Positions 35,501 through 42,708 are shown, counted from the stretch's first letter. The stretch: DNA of 64,000 bases from PALG01 sp964495885 (GCA_964495885.1 CAZBWO010000003.1:165799-229798); one strand, 5' to 3'. Made by a program: numbers and translations. The notes: generated from the sequence alone by a model not told the origin.

Positions 35501-36874
35501 ACGCGTACTGGTTTGAGCGGTGGGCAAAAAGCAGCTAATTTCTTAATAGGCTTGGCAACCTCTATAAAAAAGATTCAGTTTAATTATCAAGAAAACCAAG
35601 GGATTTACCTTCCCGGATATATTCCTTCCATAGGATTTGCAGGGTCTTTGAAGCCTTCTACAGGTTTCGTTTTTGGTAGTCAGGCAGAAATTCGTGATCT
35701 CGCTGCCAGAAAAGGTTGGCTAACCATTTATCCAGAGTTCAACGAACAGTATACCGAGGTAGAAAGTAGACAATTGGATGTTCAAGTAAACATGGAACTG
35801 ATTCCCGATTTGAAAATCGATTTCAATGGGAACAGGGCTTTTTCTGAAAACTATGCTGAAAATTACATAGTGGAGGATGGGATTTATCGTTCCTTGACAC
35901 CCAATACTTTCGGAAACTTTAATATTTCAACTTTATTAATAAAAACAGCCTTTAGCCAGAGTGATGAAACCAACTCTGCGGCTTTTGATGACTTTAGGAC
36001 AAACCGATTGGTCGTTGCAAATCGTTTGGCAGAGGAATTTTATGGAACTCCTAATTTCCCTGTTGACGATGATGGGTTCCCTGTAGGTTTCGGAAAAACA
36101 AGTCAGCAAGTACTATTGCCCGCCTTCCTTTCAGCCTATAAAGGAAGCGATGCTTCTACTGAAAAAACCGGTATACTTCGTGATATTCCACTTCCTAACT
36201 GGGATCTGAAATATACTGGATTGATGCGAATTCCATGGTTTAAAAAGAATTTTAAGCGGTTTTCTATCCAGCACGGGTATCGTGCATCCTACACGGTTAA
36301 TCAATTCCAGACCAATTTGGATTACGATCGTAACAATCCGGAAGCGTTGGATCAATCTGGCAATTTTAAAAGTCCGATTTTCTTGAACAACGTTAATTTA
36401 ACAGAGCAATTCTCTCCATTGGTCCGATTGGATTTCGAAATGCAAAACTCTATCAAAATTTTGGCAGAGCTTCGGAAAGATCGTGCCCTATCATTGAGTT
36501 TTGCCAACAATTTATTGACGGAAATCAAAAGAGATGAAATTGTACTAGGATTGGGTTACAGAATCAAGGATTTAAAAATTGGAACCAATTTTGGTGGAAA
36601 GAAAAGGGTGTTGACCAGTGACTTGAATTTCAAAATGGACTTCTCCATTAGAGATAATAAAACCATTATCCGTTATCTGGATATTGCCAATAACCAAACT
36701 ACGGCGGGGCAGACTATTTATGGCCTTCAGTTTACTGCAGACTATGCCTTAACCAAAAATTTAACCGCCTTGTTCTATTACGATCATACGTTCTCTGAAT
36801 ATGCCATATCCACTGCCTTCCCGCAAACGACCATTAGGAGTGGTATTACTTTGAGATATAACTTCGGAAATTAA
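29570..36874 (+). CDS. sprA: Type IX secretion/gliding motility outer membrane translocon SprA
   Basis: The 2,434-residue protein has a signal peptide (NSLTTYIVIAIFTLTGAVVQ, cut near AQ) and long beta-rich stretches typical of SprA, which in Flavobacterium forms a giant outer-membrane barrel for type IX secretion. The start is not ATG: TTG at 29570 or GTG at 29576 (VKNYNFK...), with GTG giving a more usual N-terminus. Two low-complexity insertions are seen: (GGT)4 at 31037-31072 and a Gly/Arg-rich loop at 35332-35525 (residues about 1922-1986). The rest has no frameshift. It follows ruvA closely and is followed by gcvH after 17 bases. Confidence 0.96.
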   Translation: MGVKNYNFKNSLTTYIVIAIFTLTGAVVQAQDSTATGYDQGRMDLPQPTSIEDLYTYDPITDRYILNRVVGQFNISYPVILTPEEYRDLVLREQMKAYFKEKIDAADGRKEGAEEDQKNLLPTFYVNSDFFEAIFGGNTIEIIPQGTVELDLGILYTKQDNPQFSPRNRSNLSFDFDQRISLSLLGKVGERLQVTANYDTQSTFDFQNLIKLEYTPTEDDIIQKIEVGNVSMPLNSTLIQGAQSLFGVKAQLQFGNTTITGVFSEQRSETRSVVAEGGATVTDFELFALDYDENRHFFLSHYFRDNYDRVLANYPFINSNIQITRAEVWITNRNTTTNDVRNIVAVQDIGEADLSNIGLSFVPGGFINKPKNSFPDNSNNDFNPFGIDDPSVQSVLNDNIRDVATVRSGFGGVPVNEGIDYVTLESARKLQPNEYDLNTQLGYISLNQRLNNDEVLAVAFQFTVNGNVYQVGEFSTDGVEATGIINQGEGGTGGTGGTGGTTNEENAQGLPQNLVVKLLKSNITNVDEPVWDLMMKNIYPIGAYQLEQEDFRMNILYLDPSPINYISPVAGTEFPEPNMTDINPVDLNDATLLRVFNLDRLNFNNDPQQGGDGFFDFYPGITVDQENGRIVFTSVEPFGEYLFNKLDTGPSESYENPLTYNANQQKYVFRELYTSTKVIAEQEGSDKNKFQLKGSYKSTGGDGIPIGAFNIPQGSVTVTAGGRTLVEGVDYTVNYQLGRVQILDPSLQNSNTPINISVENNTLFGQQTKRFTGFDVQHRFSDKFQIGGTLLNLNERPLTQKAAFQNEPINNTMFGFNANYSTEVPFLTRMVNKLPNIDTDVPSNLSVRGEFAYLLPGAPKVSNFDGKTTAYVDDFEAAQTAIDISSPLTWFLSSTPIGFGGDLPNDDLAYNYNRAKLSWYTIDPVFYSSQRPDGITDEELSSPFARRIFRDEIFPDQDIIQGQTQALFPLNLAYYPTERGPYNYNPQANGTNTLPNPEARFGGIARQLSTTDFERANVEYIQFWLMDPFIYDENLNNPGGKLTIDLGNISEDVLKDGRKQYENGLPEEGGSDNTTLETEWGKVPINQSLVYTFATQGQERTNQDIGLDGLSDAEEAAKYPNFAGLPDPAGDNYQYFVQGEGGIVDRYRLFNGTQGNSPDQFSDTNRGSTAQPDVEDINRDNTMNTVNSYFSYELDVLPGMNQENSEFITDVKEITVTTQNNQDIPVRWIQFRIPLSEYSEAVNGIADFRSIRFMRMFMSGFQQETILRFGTFELYRGDYRRYTETLEADGLEDPDNTTFENEAVGVIQNSNYVIPPGVFREELNNNNNIIRQDEQSLSLRVCELEPGDARGVYKYFNVDMRQYKNLEMFIHAESLEAPAPLLGDGELKAFIRLGNDLNTSFYEIEIPLVVSPNLPNPTDADADRVWPTENRLEFPLAALQQMKNLALSTENSGDLIEEANGIKYAAPGVIEANEDYRFGIKGNPSFGNVRVIMIGLRNSKDNTGNLCGEVWFNELRMSELENKGGWAAVANLDANVADFANVSATGKVSTIGFGSIEQGPNQRSLEDTKQYDVVTNVNLGQLLPKKWGIQLPFNYGIGEEIITPKYDPEFDDIELQDRLDATEDPERRDAIEEQAINYTKRQSINFIGVRKNRNSENQRKPMPYDIENFTFSYSYNQEDHHDFEIEESLDQNVRVGGTYEYTIQQKPIEPFKKNDSLFNGKYWQFLKDLNFNLLPSSIAVSSNITRQYNEQKFRELETLGAGTIGLPTLYQRNFLFDWQYTINYNLTESLRFNFNAANNRIVNNYIQDGIVDNSIGVWDGFFDVGDPNQHFQSLQLNYDLPFAKFPFLRWIRATYSYQGDYQWQDGSDLFSNVPITDENGDVTFYNLGNSVQNASTHRINSTLDMNTFYRYVGLTKIKANSNRGGGRGGRGGRGGNEGEGGPGGKGGGGEKGSEKSGSSLTSGGRGGAGGRGGAGGDTRTGLSGGQKAANFLIGLATSIKKIQFNYQENQGIYLPGYIPSIGFAGSLKPSTGFVFGSQAEIRDLAARKGWLTIYPEFNEQYTEVESRQLDVQVNMELIPDLKIDFNGNRAFSENYAENYIVEDGIYRSLTPNTFGNFNISTLLIKTAFSQSDETNSAAFDDFRTNRLVVANRLAEEFYGTPNFPVDDDGFPVGFGKTSQQVLLPAFLSAYKGSDASTEKTGILRDIPLPNWDLKYTGLMRIPWFKKNFKRFSIQHGYRASYTVNQFQTNLDYDRNNPEALDQSGNFKSPIFLNNVNLTEQFSPLVRLDFEMQNSIKILAELRKDRALSLSFANNLLTEIKRDEIVLGLGYRIKDLKIGTNFGGKKRVLTSDLNFKMDFSIRDNKTIIRYLDIANNQTTAGQTIYGLQFTADYALTKNLTALFYYDHTFSEYAISTAFPQTTIRSGITLRYNFGN
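31037..31072 (+). repeat. Gly-Gly-Thr codon repeat within sprA
   Basis: Four tandem Gly-Gly-Thr triplets are encoded with varied codons. They form a flexible loop in SprA (about residues 490-501). Variable codon use argues for selection on protein sequence rather than recent slippage. Confidence 0.8.
35332..35525 (+). repeat. Gly/Arg-rich low-complexity tract within sprA
   Basis: About 64 codons are dominated by Gly with Arg, Glu and Lys (such as RGGGRGGRGGRGG and RGGAGGRGGAGG). The stretch is more GC-rich than its surroundings and probably forms a long flexible loop on one face of the SprA barrel. Confidence 0.8.
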
Positions 36875-36891
36875 TTTAAAAATAGTATTCT

Positions 36892-37272
36892 ATGAATGTT
36901 CCTTCCCATTTAAAATACACTAAAGATCATGAGTGGATCCTTGTAGAGGGAGATACCGCAACAGTAGGTATTACTGATTTTGCCCAAGGGGAATTGGGTG
37001 ATATTGTTTATGTTGAAGTTGAAACCCTAGATGAAACACTAGATCAAGAAGAGGTGTTTGGAACCGTGGAAGCGGTAAAAACCGTGTCTGATCTTTTCTT
37101 GCCTTTATCTGGAGAGATCATTGAATTTAATGAAGAGCTGGAGAATGAGCCAGAAAAAGTGAATTCAGATCCTTATGGAGAAGGATGGATGATTAAGATT
37201 AAATTTTCCAATCCAGACGAAATAGATAGCCTTTTGGATGCCGATGCCTATAAAGCGCTTATTGGAGGCTAA
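36892..37272 (+). CDS. gcvH: Glycine cleavage system H protein
   Basis: The 126-residue protein has the lipoyl-domain fold with HEWILVEGDTATVGITDFAQ at the N-terminus and the lipoylated Lys63 in VEAVKTVSDLF. Lipoyl-H protein shuttles the aminomethyl group between the P, T and L proteins in glycine breakdown; those genes are not in this window. The gene follows sprA by 17 bases, which is probably co-transcription only. The VanZ-like gene begins inside its last codons. Confidence 0.97.
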   Translation: MNVPSHLKYTKDHEWILVEGDTATVGITDFAQGELGDIVYVEVETLDETLDQEEVFGTVEAVKTVSDLFLPLSGEIIEFNEELENEPEKVNSDPYGEGWMIKIKFSNPDEIDSLLDADAYKALIGG

Positions 37273-37630
37273 GAATATTCGCCTTTTTTCCATTATATAT
37301 ACTTTGGGAATTACTGTCTTGATGGTAATACCTGTCCCTGAACAACAACAAATTGATGTGCCTAATTTAGATAAATGGGTTCATACTTTAGTATATGTGT
37401 TGTTTTCCTCATTATGGCTTTGGGCATACCAAGCACAAATACAAAAAAAATCAGTGCTATTTTGGATAATAACCACAAGTGTATTGGTTTATGGTATAGT
37501 TATTGAGATAGTTCAGGGGAATTTTATTCCTTCTAGAAGTTTTGATTTACTGGATATTGCTGCCAATTCCTTGGGTATTTTAATTGGAGGTTGGTTTTTT
37601 CGGCGATTTAAAAAATATCGGAAGGTTTAA
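37238..37630 (+). CDS. VanZ-like small membrane protein
   Basis: The protein has up to 130 residues with four membrane segments, and the VanZ-type pattern of PNLDKWVHTLVYVLFSSLWL in the middle and IEIVQGNFIPSRSFDLLDIA then NSLGILIG near the end. VanZ-like proteins are common in Bacteroidota and of unknown role. ATGs at 37238 and 37244 lie inside gcvH; a TTG at 37262 (LEAKNIRLF) overlaps gcvH by 11 bases and may be the true start. The overlap suggests coupling to gcvH translation. Confidence 0.85.
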   Translation: MPMPIKRLLEAKNIRLFSIIYTLGITVLMVIPVPEQQQIDVPNLDKWVHTLVYVLFSSLWLWAYQAQIQKKSVLFWIITTSVLVYGIVIEIVQGNFIPSRSFDLLDIAANSLGILIGGWFFRRFKKYRKV

Positions 37631-37641
37631 TGAAATTTCAC

Positions 37642-37673
37642 TTTGTATTTACCATACATTTTATCTATTTTAG
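37642..37673 (+). promoter_or_regulatory. Possible promoter of the first TonB-like gene
   Basis: TTTG (37642-37645) is followed after 20 bases by TATTTTAG (37666-37673), which differs from TAnnTTTG at one position. It ends 21 bases before the start codon at 37695. Confidence 0.35.
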
Positions 37674-37694
37674 CAACTATCTAAATTTTCAACT

Positions 37695-38417
37695 ATGGAA
37701 CCTAAAAAAAATCCAAAAGCCGATCTCACTCGATGGAGCTCCGTTTATTTCTTAGCGGGCTTGGTGCTTATGCTTTTTCTAGCATGGCAGGCAGTTGAGT
37801 GGAAAACGTATGACCAAGACGATATTGCAGGTGATATCCTGGATGTTGGTGATGATATTGAAGAAGAAGTGCCAATTACACAGCAACTTACTCCACCACC
37901 ACCGCCACCACCGCCACCACCAGCACCCGAAGTAATAGAGGTTGTAGAAGATGAAGAAGAGGTTGAAGAAACCATTATAGAATCTACTGAAACCAATCAA
38001 AACGAAGAAATCGTTGAGATTGAAGAAATTGAAGAAGTAGAAGAAGAAGAAATTGCTGATGTGCCTTTCGCAGTAATTGAAAATGTACCAATCTATCCTG
38101 GTTGTGAGAACGCCGGAGATAACAATGCGAAGAAAAAATGTATGTCTGATAAGATTGCCCAGTTCGTAAACAAAAAGTTTGATACAGATCTGGCAAGTGA
38201 TTTAGGATTGGAAGGAAGACAAAGAATTTCCGTACAGTTCAAAATTGATAAAAATGGAAATGTAACGAATGTACGTGCCCGTGCTCCACACCCAAGATTA
38301 GAGCAGGAAGCTGTTGAAGTGGTGAAGTCATTGCCTAAGATGACCCCAGGAAAACAACGTGGTAAAGCTGTAGGGGTATTGTATGCTCTTCCTATCTTAT
38401 TCCAAGTTGAAAATTAA
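37695..38417 (+). CDS. TonB-like energy transducer protein (paralogue 1)
   Basis: The 240-residue protein has a single N-terminal membrane segment (about residues 16-36), a Pro run of ten (about 68-77), an acidic Glu/Ile/Val-rich spacer, and a TonB C-terminal domain (about 128-240) with VPIYPGCENA, FKIDKNGNVTNVRARAPHP and LPKMTPGKQRGK. TonB spans the periplasm and links the inner-membrane motor to outer-membrane receptors. No ExbBD genes are adjacent. The neighbours at 38530 and 39421 share the same C-terminal domain type, so these are tandem paralogues. A strong terminator follows. Confidence 0.9.
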   Translation: MEPKKNPKADLTRWSSVYFLAGLVLMLFLAWQAVEWKTYDQDDIAGDILDVGDDIEEEVPITQQLTPPPPPPPPPPAPEVIEVVEDEEEVEETIIESTETNQNEEIVEIEEIEEVEEEEIADVPFAVIENVPIYPGCENAGDNNAKKKCMSDKIAQFVNKKFDTDLASDLGLEGRQRISVQFKIDKNGNVTNVRARAPHPRLEQEAVEVVKSLPKMTPGKQRGKAVGVLYALPILFQVEN

Positions 38418-38445
38418 TAGATAGTTCGTTCCGATACTTTATAAA

Positions 38446-38480
38446 AACCGCCCTCTCGAAAGAGGGCGGTTTCTTTTTTG
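38446..38480. terminator. Terminator after TonB-like gene 1
   Basis: A perfect 12-bp stem (AAACCGCCCTCT / AGAGGGCGGTTT) closes a CGAA loop and is followed by a T-rich tail. A short A run before the stem makes it partly bidirectional. Confidence 0.92.
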
Positions 38481-38529
38481 GCACATACCTTGATTTTGAT
38501 ATAGTAGTTAACTTAAAAAATCAAATAGT

Positions 38530-39333
38530 ATGATGCCATCAGTAAAAAAGTGGATGCGTTCACACACGGCAACGCCCACTTCAAAAAGGGAAGAAAAAAA
38601 AAGGGTAAATATCCAGTGGAATTCTGGATTGGTCTTTCAGTTGAGTTTAATTGCCAGTCTTTTGCTTACGTTTTTTATCGTAGAACAGCATTGGGGCACT
38701 AAAGCCGAAATAGCTTATACGCCTTCAGATACCTATTTTGTATTAGATCCACCAGTACAGGAATATAAGATTGAAGAAGTTCCAGTTAAAAAAGTAGAAA
38801 AGGTAGTTGCAAAACCAAAAACTCCGCGGGTAATACAGCCCGCTGTAGTGAACGTCTTGAAAGAGGTTGTGAACACATCTACTATTAAGGAGGATGTTGT
38901 TCCTACTACAGAAGTAAAGACTGAAAGCACTACAACAGTGCCAACTACGACGGTTAAAACAACTGCTCCAAAAAATAGAAATATAATGAATGTTCAAGAA
39001 GTTCCTATTTTTCCAGGCTGTGATGCAAGTGCTTCAAATGTGGAGAGGCGTGACTGTATGAATGAGAAAATCAAAGCATTCATTGCAAGGTCTTTTAGGG
39101 TTGATAAGTTCACCGACAAATATTTAGGTGAAACCAATCGAATTCAAGTGGCATTTACAATTGATGCGAATGGAGAAGTAGTGAATATCCAAACTCGGGC
39201 CACGCATAAGGATATGGAAGAAGAAGCGCAGCGAGTGGTTGGGAATCTTCCAAAAATGACCCCTGCCAAACACAATGGCCTGCAAGTGCCTATCATGTAT
39301 TCCATACCTATTGTATTGAATATTGAACAATAA
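38530..39333 (+). CDS. TonB-like energy transducer protein (paralogue 2)
   Basis: The 267-residue protein has a basic cytoplasmic N-terminus (about 1-33), a membrane segment (about 34-52), a Val/Pro/Lys-rich then Thr-rich linker (about 70-145), and a TonB C-terminal domain (about 155-267) with VPIFPGCDASASNVERRDCM and GNLPKMTPAKHNG. It closely resembles the 37695-38417 gene, with a different linker. Two adjacent ATG codons (38530, 38533) leave the start uncertain by one codon. A terminator on each side suggests its own transcript. Confidence 0.88.
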   Translation: MMPSVKKWMRSHTATPTSKREEKKRVNIQWNSGLVFQLSLIASLLLTFFIVEQHWGTKAEIAYTPSDTYFVLDPPVQEYKIEEVPVKKVEKVVAKPKTPRVIQPAVVNVLKEVVNTSTIKEDVVPTTEVKTESTTTVPTTTVKTTAPKNRNIMNVQEVPIFPGCDASASNVERRDCMNEKIKAFIARSFRVDKFTDKYLGETNRIQVAFTIDANGEVVNIQTRATHKDMEEEAQRVVGNLPKMTPAKHNGLQVPIMYSIPIVLNIEQ

Positions 39334-39337
39334 ATGG

Positions 39338-39363
39338 AAACCCGCTAAAAAGCGGGTTTTTTT
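39338..39363. terminator. Terminator after TonB-like gene 2
   Basis: AAACCCGCT (39338-39346) pairs with AGCGGGTTT (39351-39359) around an AAAA loop and is followed by T7. It ends where a longer reading frame of the next gene would begin (39364), which argues against that start. Confidence 0.9.
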
Positions 39364-39392
39364 ATGATGCCTTTTTTCATGTCAAAAAAACG

Positions 39393-39400
39393 TATCTTTC
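39393..39400 (+). promoter_or_regulatory. Near-consensus -7 box for the RemB-like gene
   Basis: TATCTTTC differs from TAnnTTTG only in the last base and ends 20 bases before the chosen start at 39421. Confidence 0.4.
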
Positions 39401-39420
39401 GGGAAATTAATACTAGCTCC

Positions 39421-41517
39421 ATGACCCGAAACGTTGTCTTGTTTCTTTGTGTTTTATTAGTATCCTTGCCCCTTTTTTCACAAGAGGATTCCGAAGAAAA
39501 ATACCCCGTATTCCCTAATTGCCAGAAAAAGCCTATTGATGAATTGAAAGGATGCTTCAATGCTACTGTTCGCGATTTGTTGTTTTCCAATTTGGAATTG
39601 CCTCAAGTGGTTCAAGATGAAAATTACAAAGGGGTGGTTACGGTGATGTTTGAAGTAAATGAAACGGGTAATTTTAAGGTGATTTATGTAGAGAGTATAT
39701 ACCAAGAGTTAAAAGATGCCGTGCAGACTGCTTTTGGAGCATTTCCGGAAGTAACCCCAGCTACCTATAGTGGGAGGCCAACGTATACTCAATATACCAT
39801 ACAATTTCCAATTCCGTTGGAAAACCCTTCGGATAGTACTGATACTATTGAAAACACTACAAAAAAGGATGGGCTTATTGGTAAGGAGGAGCTTTCCGAA
39901 TATGATGATATTGAGTATCTGCCGTATGATAATGAAGAATATAAAAGCGGAATCAATATTCCTTTATCACACCATCAATATAGCTTGTTTGATCCATACA
40001 TCAATCAAATAGGAGCCAATAATCATACAGCCCAAAAACCTTTTGTGTACAGTGAAGTAAATACATATTATGACTTTGCTGCACAGAATAAATCTATAAG
40101 TAAAGAAAGGTCAACTTGGTTGGGTAGAAAATGGTGGAATGAACACATGGTACAGTTCAAAGGGAAAGACTTTTGGGTGACTTTAGATCCTGGGGTTGAT
40201 CTACAAGTAGGAAAAGATACGGATGCAGACATCAATACATATAATAATACCCGTTTGATCTACGCTCAAGGTGGAATAGGTAAAAAAGTAAATTTCTTTG
40301 CTACTATCTATGAAAGTCAGGGGAGATTCGCAGATTATTTCAATAGGTATGCAGAGTCTATTGCTCCTGCAGGTGGAAATCCAGCAATAATTCCAGGCAG
40401 GGGAATTGCAAAACGATTCAATGAAGATGCATATGACTATCCTGTTGCCACCGGACATGTATCTTTCACGCCTTCTAAACATTTTAACCTGCAATTGGGA
40501 CACGGAAACCTTTTTATAGGAGACGGGTATCGATCCTTATTGTTGAGTGATAATGCAAGTCCGTATCCTTTTTTTAAATTGAACACCACCTTTTGGAAGA
40601 TTAAATACACCAATACTTGGATGTCTCTACGAGACGTTCGGCCCGAAGTCCAGGAAGGAGGGTCGTTCCGTACAAAGTTTATGGCACAGCATTACTTAAG
40701 TTATAACATTACCAAACGATTGAATATTGGGCTATTTGAATCGGTTGTTTGGGAAAATGACAATGACCGCGGATTTGATTTCAATTATATCAATCCGGTC
40801 ATTTTTTACCGTGCAATAGAGTTTTCAACAGGTTCAAGGGGAGGAAATGCCCTTATAGGTTTGACGGCCAAATATAAATTTACCAATAGGGTAAATGCGT
40901 ATGGACAATTATTAATAGATGAGTTCTCTTCTGGTGATATATTCGGCGGAAACGGAAGCTATAAAAATAAAATTGCCTATCAGTTAGGAGCTAAATATTA
41001 CGACGCTTTTGGAGTGAAGAATTTGTACCTTCAAGGAGAATATAACAGGGTGCGACCTTATACCTATTCCCATAATACCATTACGTTGAATTATGGACAC
41101 AGCAACCAATCTATGGCGCATACGTTGGGTGCTAATTTTTCTGAATGGATCGCAATCGCCCGCTATCAGAAAAATAGAATTTTTGGGGATGCAAAACTGG
41201 TTTTTGCGAAAAGAGGTTTTGATTTTAATACGTCAGAAGATATGTTCTTTTATGGAGGCGATATTTATGGGACTGAAGATAATCGCGTTTCGGATGAAGG
41301 GAATAATCTTGGACAGGGAAATACCGTTGATTTCTTTCACGGGGAACTAACGGTTGGATATCTTATCAATCCAGCAACAAATTTAAAAGTATACGGAACG
41401 TTTCTATATCGCGACTTCAAACCGGAAGTAAACACCGAAACCGTCTTTGAAAACCAAACAACTTGGTTCAATTTTGGAATCAGAACCGATTTATTTAACT
41501 GGTACTACGATTTTTAA
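39421..41517 (+). CDS. remB: RemB-like outer membrane protein with N-terminal TonB C-terminal-type domain
   Basis: From the ATG at 39421 there are 698 residues: a signal peptide (MTRNVVLFLCVLLVSLPLFS), a TonB C-terminal-like domain (about 25-140) with YPVFPNCQKKPIDELKGCF and VTVMFEVNETGNFKVIYVES, an acidic linker, and a long beta-rich part (about 190-698) ending with an aromatic residue (WYYDF) as outer-membrane barrels do. It matches recalled RemB proteins, linked to gliding motility in Flavobacterium; the barrel part also resembles capsule-assembly Wzi-type proteins. A frame from 39364 starts in the upstream terminator and would bury the signal peptide. The name is tentative. Confidence 0.65.
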   Translation: MTRNVVLFLCVLLVSLPLFSQEDSEEKYPVFPNCQKKPIDELKGCFNATVRDLLFSNLELPQVVQDENYKGVVTVMFEVNETGNFKVIYVESIYQELKDAVQTAFGAFPEVTPATYSGRPTYTQYTIQFPIPLENPSDSTDTIENTTKKDGLIGKEELSEYDDIEYLPYDNEEYKSGINIPLSHHQYSLFDPYINQIGANNHTAQKPFVYSEVNTYYDFAAQNKSISKERSTWLGRKWWNEHMVQFKGKDFWVTLDPGVDLQVGKDTDADINTYNNTRLIYAQGGIGKKVNFFATIYESQGRFADYFNRYAESIAPAGGNPAIIPGRGIAKRFNEDAYDYPVATGHVSFTPSKHFNLQLGHGNLFIGDGYRSLLLSDNASPYPFFKLNTTFWKIKYTNTWMSLRDVRPEVQEGGSFRTKFMAQHYLSYNITKRLNIGLFESVVWENDNDRGFDFNYINPVIFYRAIEFSTGSRGGNALIGLTAKYKFTNRVNAYGQLLIDEFSSGDIFGGNGSYKNKIAYQLGAKYYDAFGVKNLYLQGEYNRVRPYTYSHNTITLNYGHSNQSMAHTLGANFSEWIAIARYQKNRIFGDAKLVFAKRGFDFNTSEDMFFYGGDIYGTEDNRVSDEGNNLGQGNTVDFFHGELTVGYLINPATNLKVYGTFLYRDFKPEVNTETVFENQTTWFNFGIRTDLFNWYYDF

Positions 41518-41520
41518 AAA

Positions 41521-42585
41521 TTAGTTTTTCGATCTTTTACCTTTGTATTTACGTTCCACATCCTGATAAAGGGTTGTAATTATTTTTTCCCTATTAATAA
41601 ATCCATTTCCAAAACCTTTGTCATCAAACTCTTTGGTGAATTCCCGTTCTGCCAGTATTTGTTCAAGTGTTTTTCCAGAGAGATAGTAAAACTCAATACG
41701 TGAAGTTAAAAACTCCAGCATTCTTTGCGTATATTTTACATCGTCTAAGGTAGCTAGTTTACCATGACCCGGAATGATTTTGACATCATCATCTGCCATC
41801 ATAATGATTTTGGAAAGCCCCTCCATGTATCCTGCGGTAGTCCCTCCATTTTCCAAATCTATAAAAGGATATTTGCCAGAAATGAAGGCATCTCCGGTGT
41901 GCATTACATTTGCTTTGGTAAAATATACAATGGCGTCTCCATCTGTATGCGCATTATGAACGTGGGTCAATACAATATTATCTTCATTGTAGTATAAGGT
42001 CATATTTTCACCAAAGGTGATATTTTGTGCGAGGGGATTTTCTGAAATGTTGATTTCAATATCAGCAGACGCTTCCTTAGCCATTCGTTCTACTTCTTCT
42101 TCAGAAGCTCCTTTGTTTCGGAATTGTTCCATAAGCACATTCAAACTATCCTCCATCATTTGACGCTCTTGCTTCATTAAGTCCTCCATGATACGATTGC
42201 GATTATTCCTTTGAGCAATGGCAATGGCCCCCATATCTTTCAGAACGGCATTTCCCCCAATATGGTCGCCATGATGATGTGTATTGATTAATAAGCGCAC
42301 ATTTTGGGTACTTAACCGTAAGATGGCATTCAGTATATGTGGTGCGGAAGCTTCAAATTGACTATCAACCACCAAAACCCCGTCTTTCCCTATTTGTACC
42401 GCAACATTGCCACCTTTACCTTCAAGAATATAAATGCTATCTTGAATATGGGTGGTTCTTACGCGGTATTCATAATCTAGGGAGGTTCCATTTTCCTGAA
42501 CCTGATCTTCTTCATCTTGGGCAAAAACTAATGCGGGGGTACATAGAAGAAAAATAAATATTTGTAGGAGACTTGTTAATTTCAT
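41521..42585 (-). CDS. Secreted metallo-beta-lactamase-fold hydrolase
   Basis: From the ATG at 42585 the protein has 354 residues, with a signal peptide ending near CTPALVFAQ. The metal-binding motif is INTHHHGDHIGGN; later metal ligands are likely in HVHNAHTDGDAIVYF and PGHG. Between them is a helical Glu/Met-rich insertion of about 50 residues (MEDLMKQERQMMEDSLNVLM). It belongs to the broad MBL-fold hydrolases near B3-like and SoxH-like proteins; the substrate is unknown, and antibiotic hydrolysis should not be assumed. A much longer frame reaches 42840 but runs through the promoter region and into ctaB. Confidence 0.85.
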   Translation of the reverse strand: MKLTSLLQIFIFLLCTPALVFAQDEEDQVQENGTSLDYEYRVRTTHIQDSIYILEGKGGNVAVQIGKDGVLVVDSQFEASAPHILNAILRLSTQNVRLLINTHHHGDHIGGNAVLKDMGAIAIAQRNNRNRIMEDLMKQERQMMEDSLNVLMEQFRNKGASEEEVERMAKEASADIEINISENPLAQNITFGENMTLYYNEDNIVLTHVHNAHTDGDAIVYFTKANVMHTGDAFISGKYPFIDLENGGTTAGYMEGLSKIIMMADDDVKIIPGHGKLATLDDVKYTQRMLEFLTSRIEFYYLSGKTLEQILAEREFTKEFDDKGFGNGFINREKIITTLYQDVERKYKGKRSKN

Positions 42586-42608
42586 GTAATATAACTTTTG
42601 ATCGATTC

Positions 42609-42616
42609 CAAAAGTA
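42609..42616 (-). promoter_or_regulatory. -7 box for the MBL-fold gene
   Basis: Read on the minus strand this is TACTTTTG, an exact TAnnTTTG match, 23 bases ahead of the start codon at 42585. It supports the shorter start. Confidence 0.6.
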
Positions 42617-42671
42617 ATAAAACTACAGGAACAAACTAAACAAACTATTGTGAAATAACTAAGTGGTAATG

Positions 42672-42679
42672 TATCTTTG
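42672..42679 (+). promoter_or_regulatory. -7 box for the ctaB-cox cluster
   Basis: TATCTTTG matches TAnnTTTG and ends 21 bases before the TTG start at 42701. Confidence 0.65.
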
Positions 42680-42690
42680 CGCACAATTAA

Positions 42691-42708
42691 ATGAGTCCGT
42701 TTGTCTGA
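42691..42708 (+). other. Possible 5-codon upstream reading frame overlapping the ctaB start
   Basis: ATG AGT CCG TTT GTC TGA lies just after the expected transcript start and overlaps the TTG start of ctaB in another frame. It could tune ctaB translation or be chance. Confidence 0.25.

Noticed and set aside
35299..35502. Pro-rich minus-strand frame opposite sprA
   Set aside because: It is the reverse of the Gly-rich codons of the SprA loop, has no promoter or start context, and lies wholly inside sprA.
35332..35525. Repetitive GC-rich DNA as a possible CRISPR or recombination array
   Set aside because: The repeats are in frame, of irregular length and code for Gly/Arg within an intact gene; there are no spacers.
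37745..38000. Gly/Trp-rich minus-strand frames opposite the TonB Pro run
   Set aside because: They result from reading the repeated Pro codons in reverse.
39364..39420. Longer N-terminus of the RemB-like protein from 39364
   Set aside because: It would begin directly at the end of a terminator T run and before the -7 box, and would place 19 residues ahead of a clear signal peptide.
41521..42585. MBL-fold protein as an antibiotic-resistance beta-lactamase
   Set aside because: The metal motif alone is shared by many hydrolases; the long helical insertion and lack of close signature residues do not support this.
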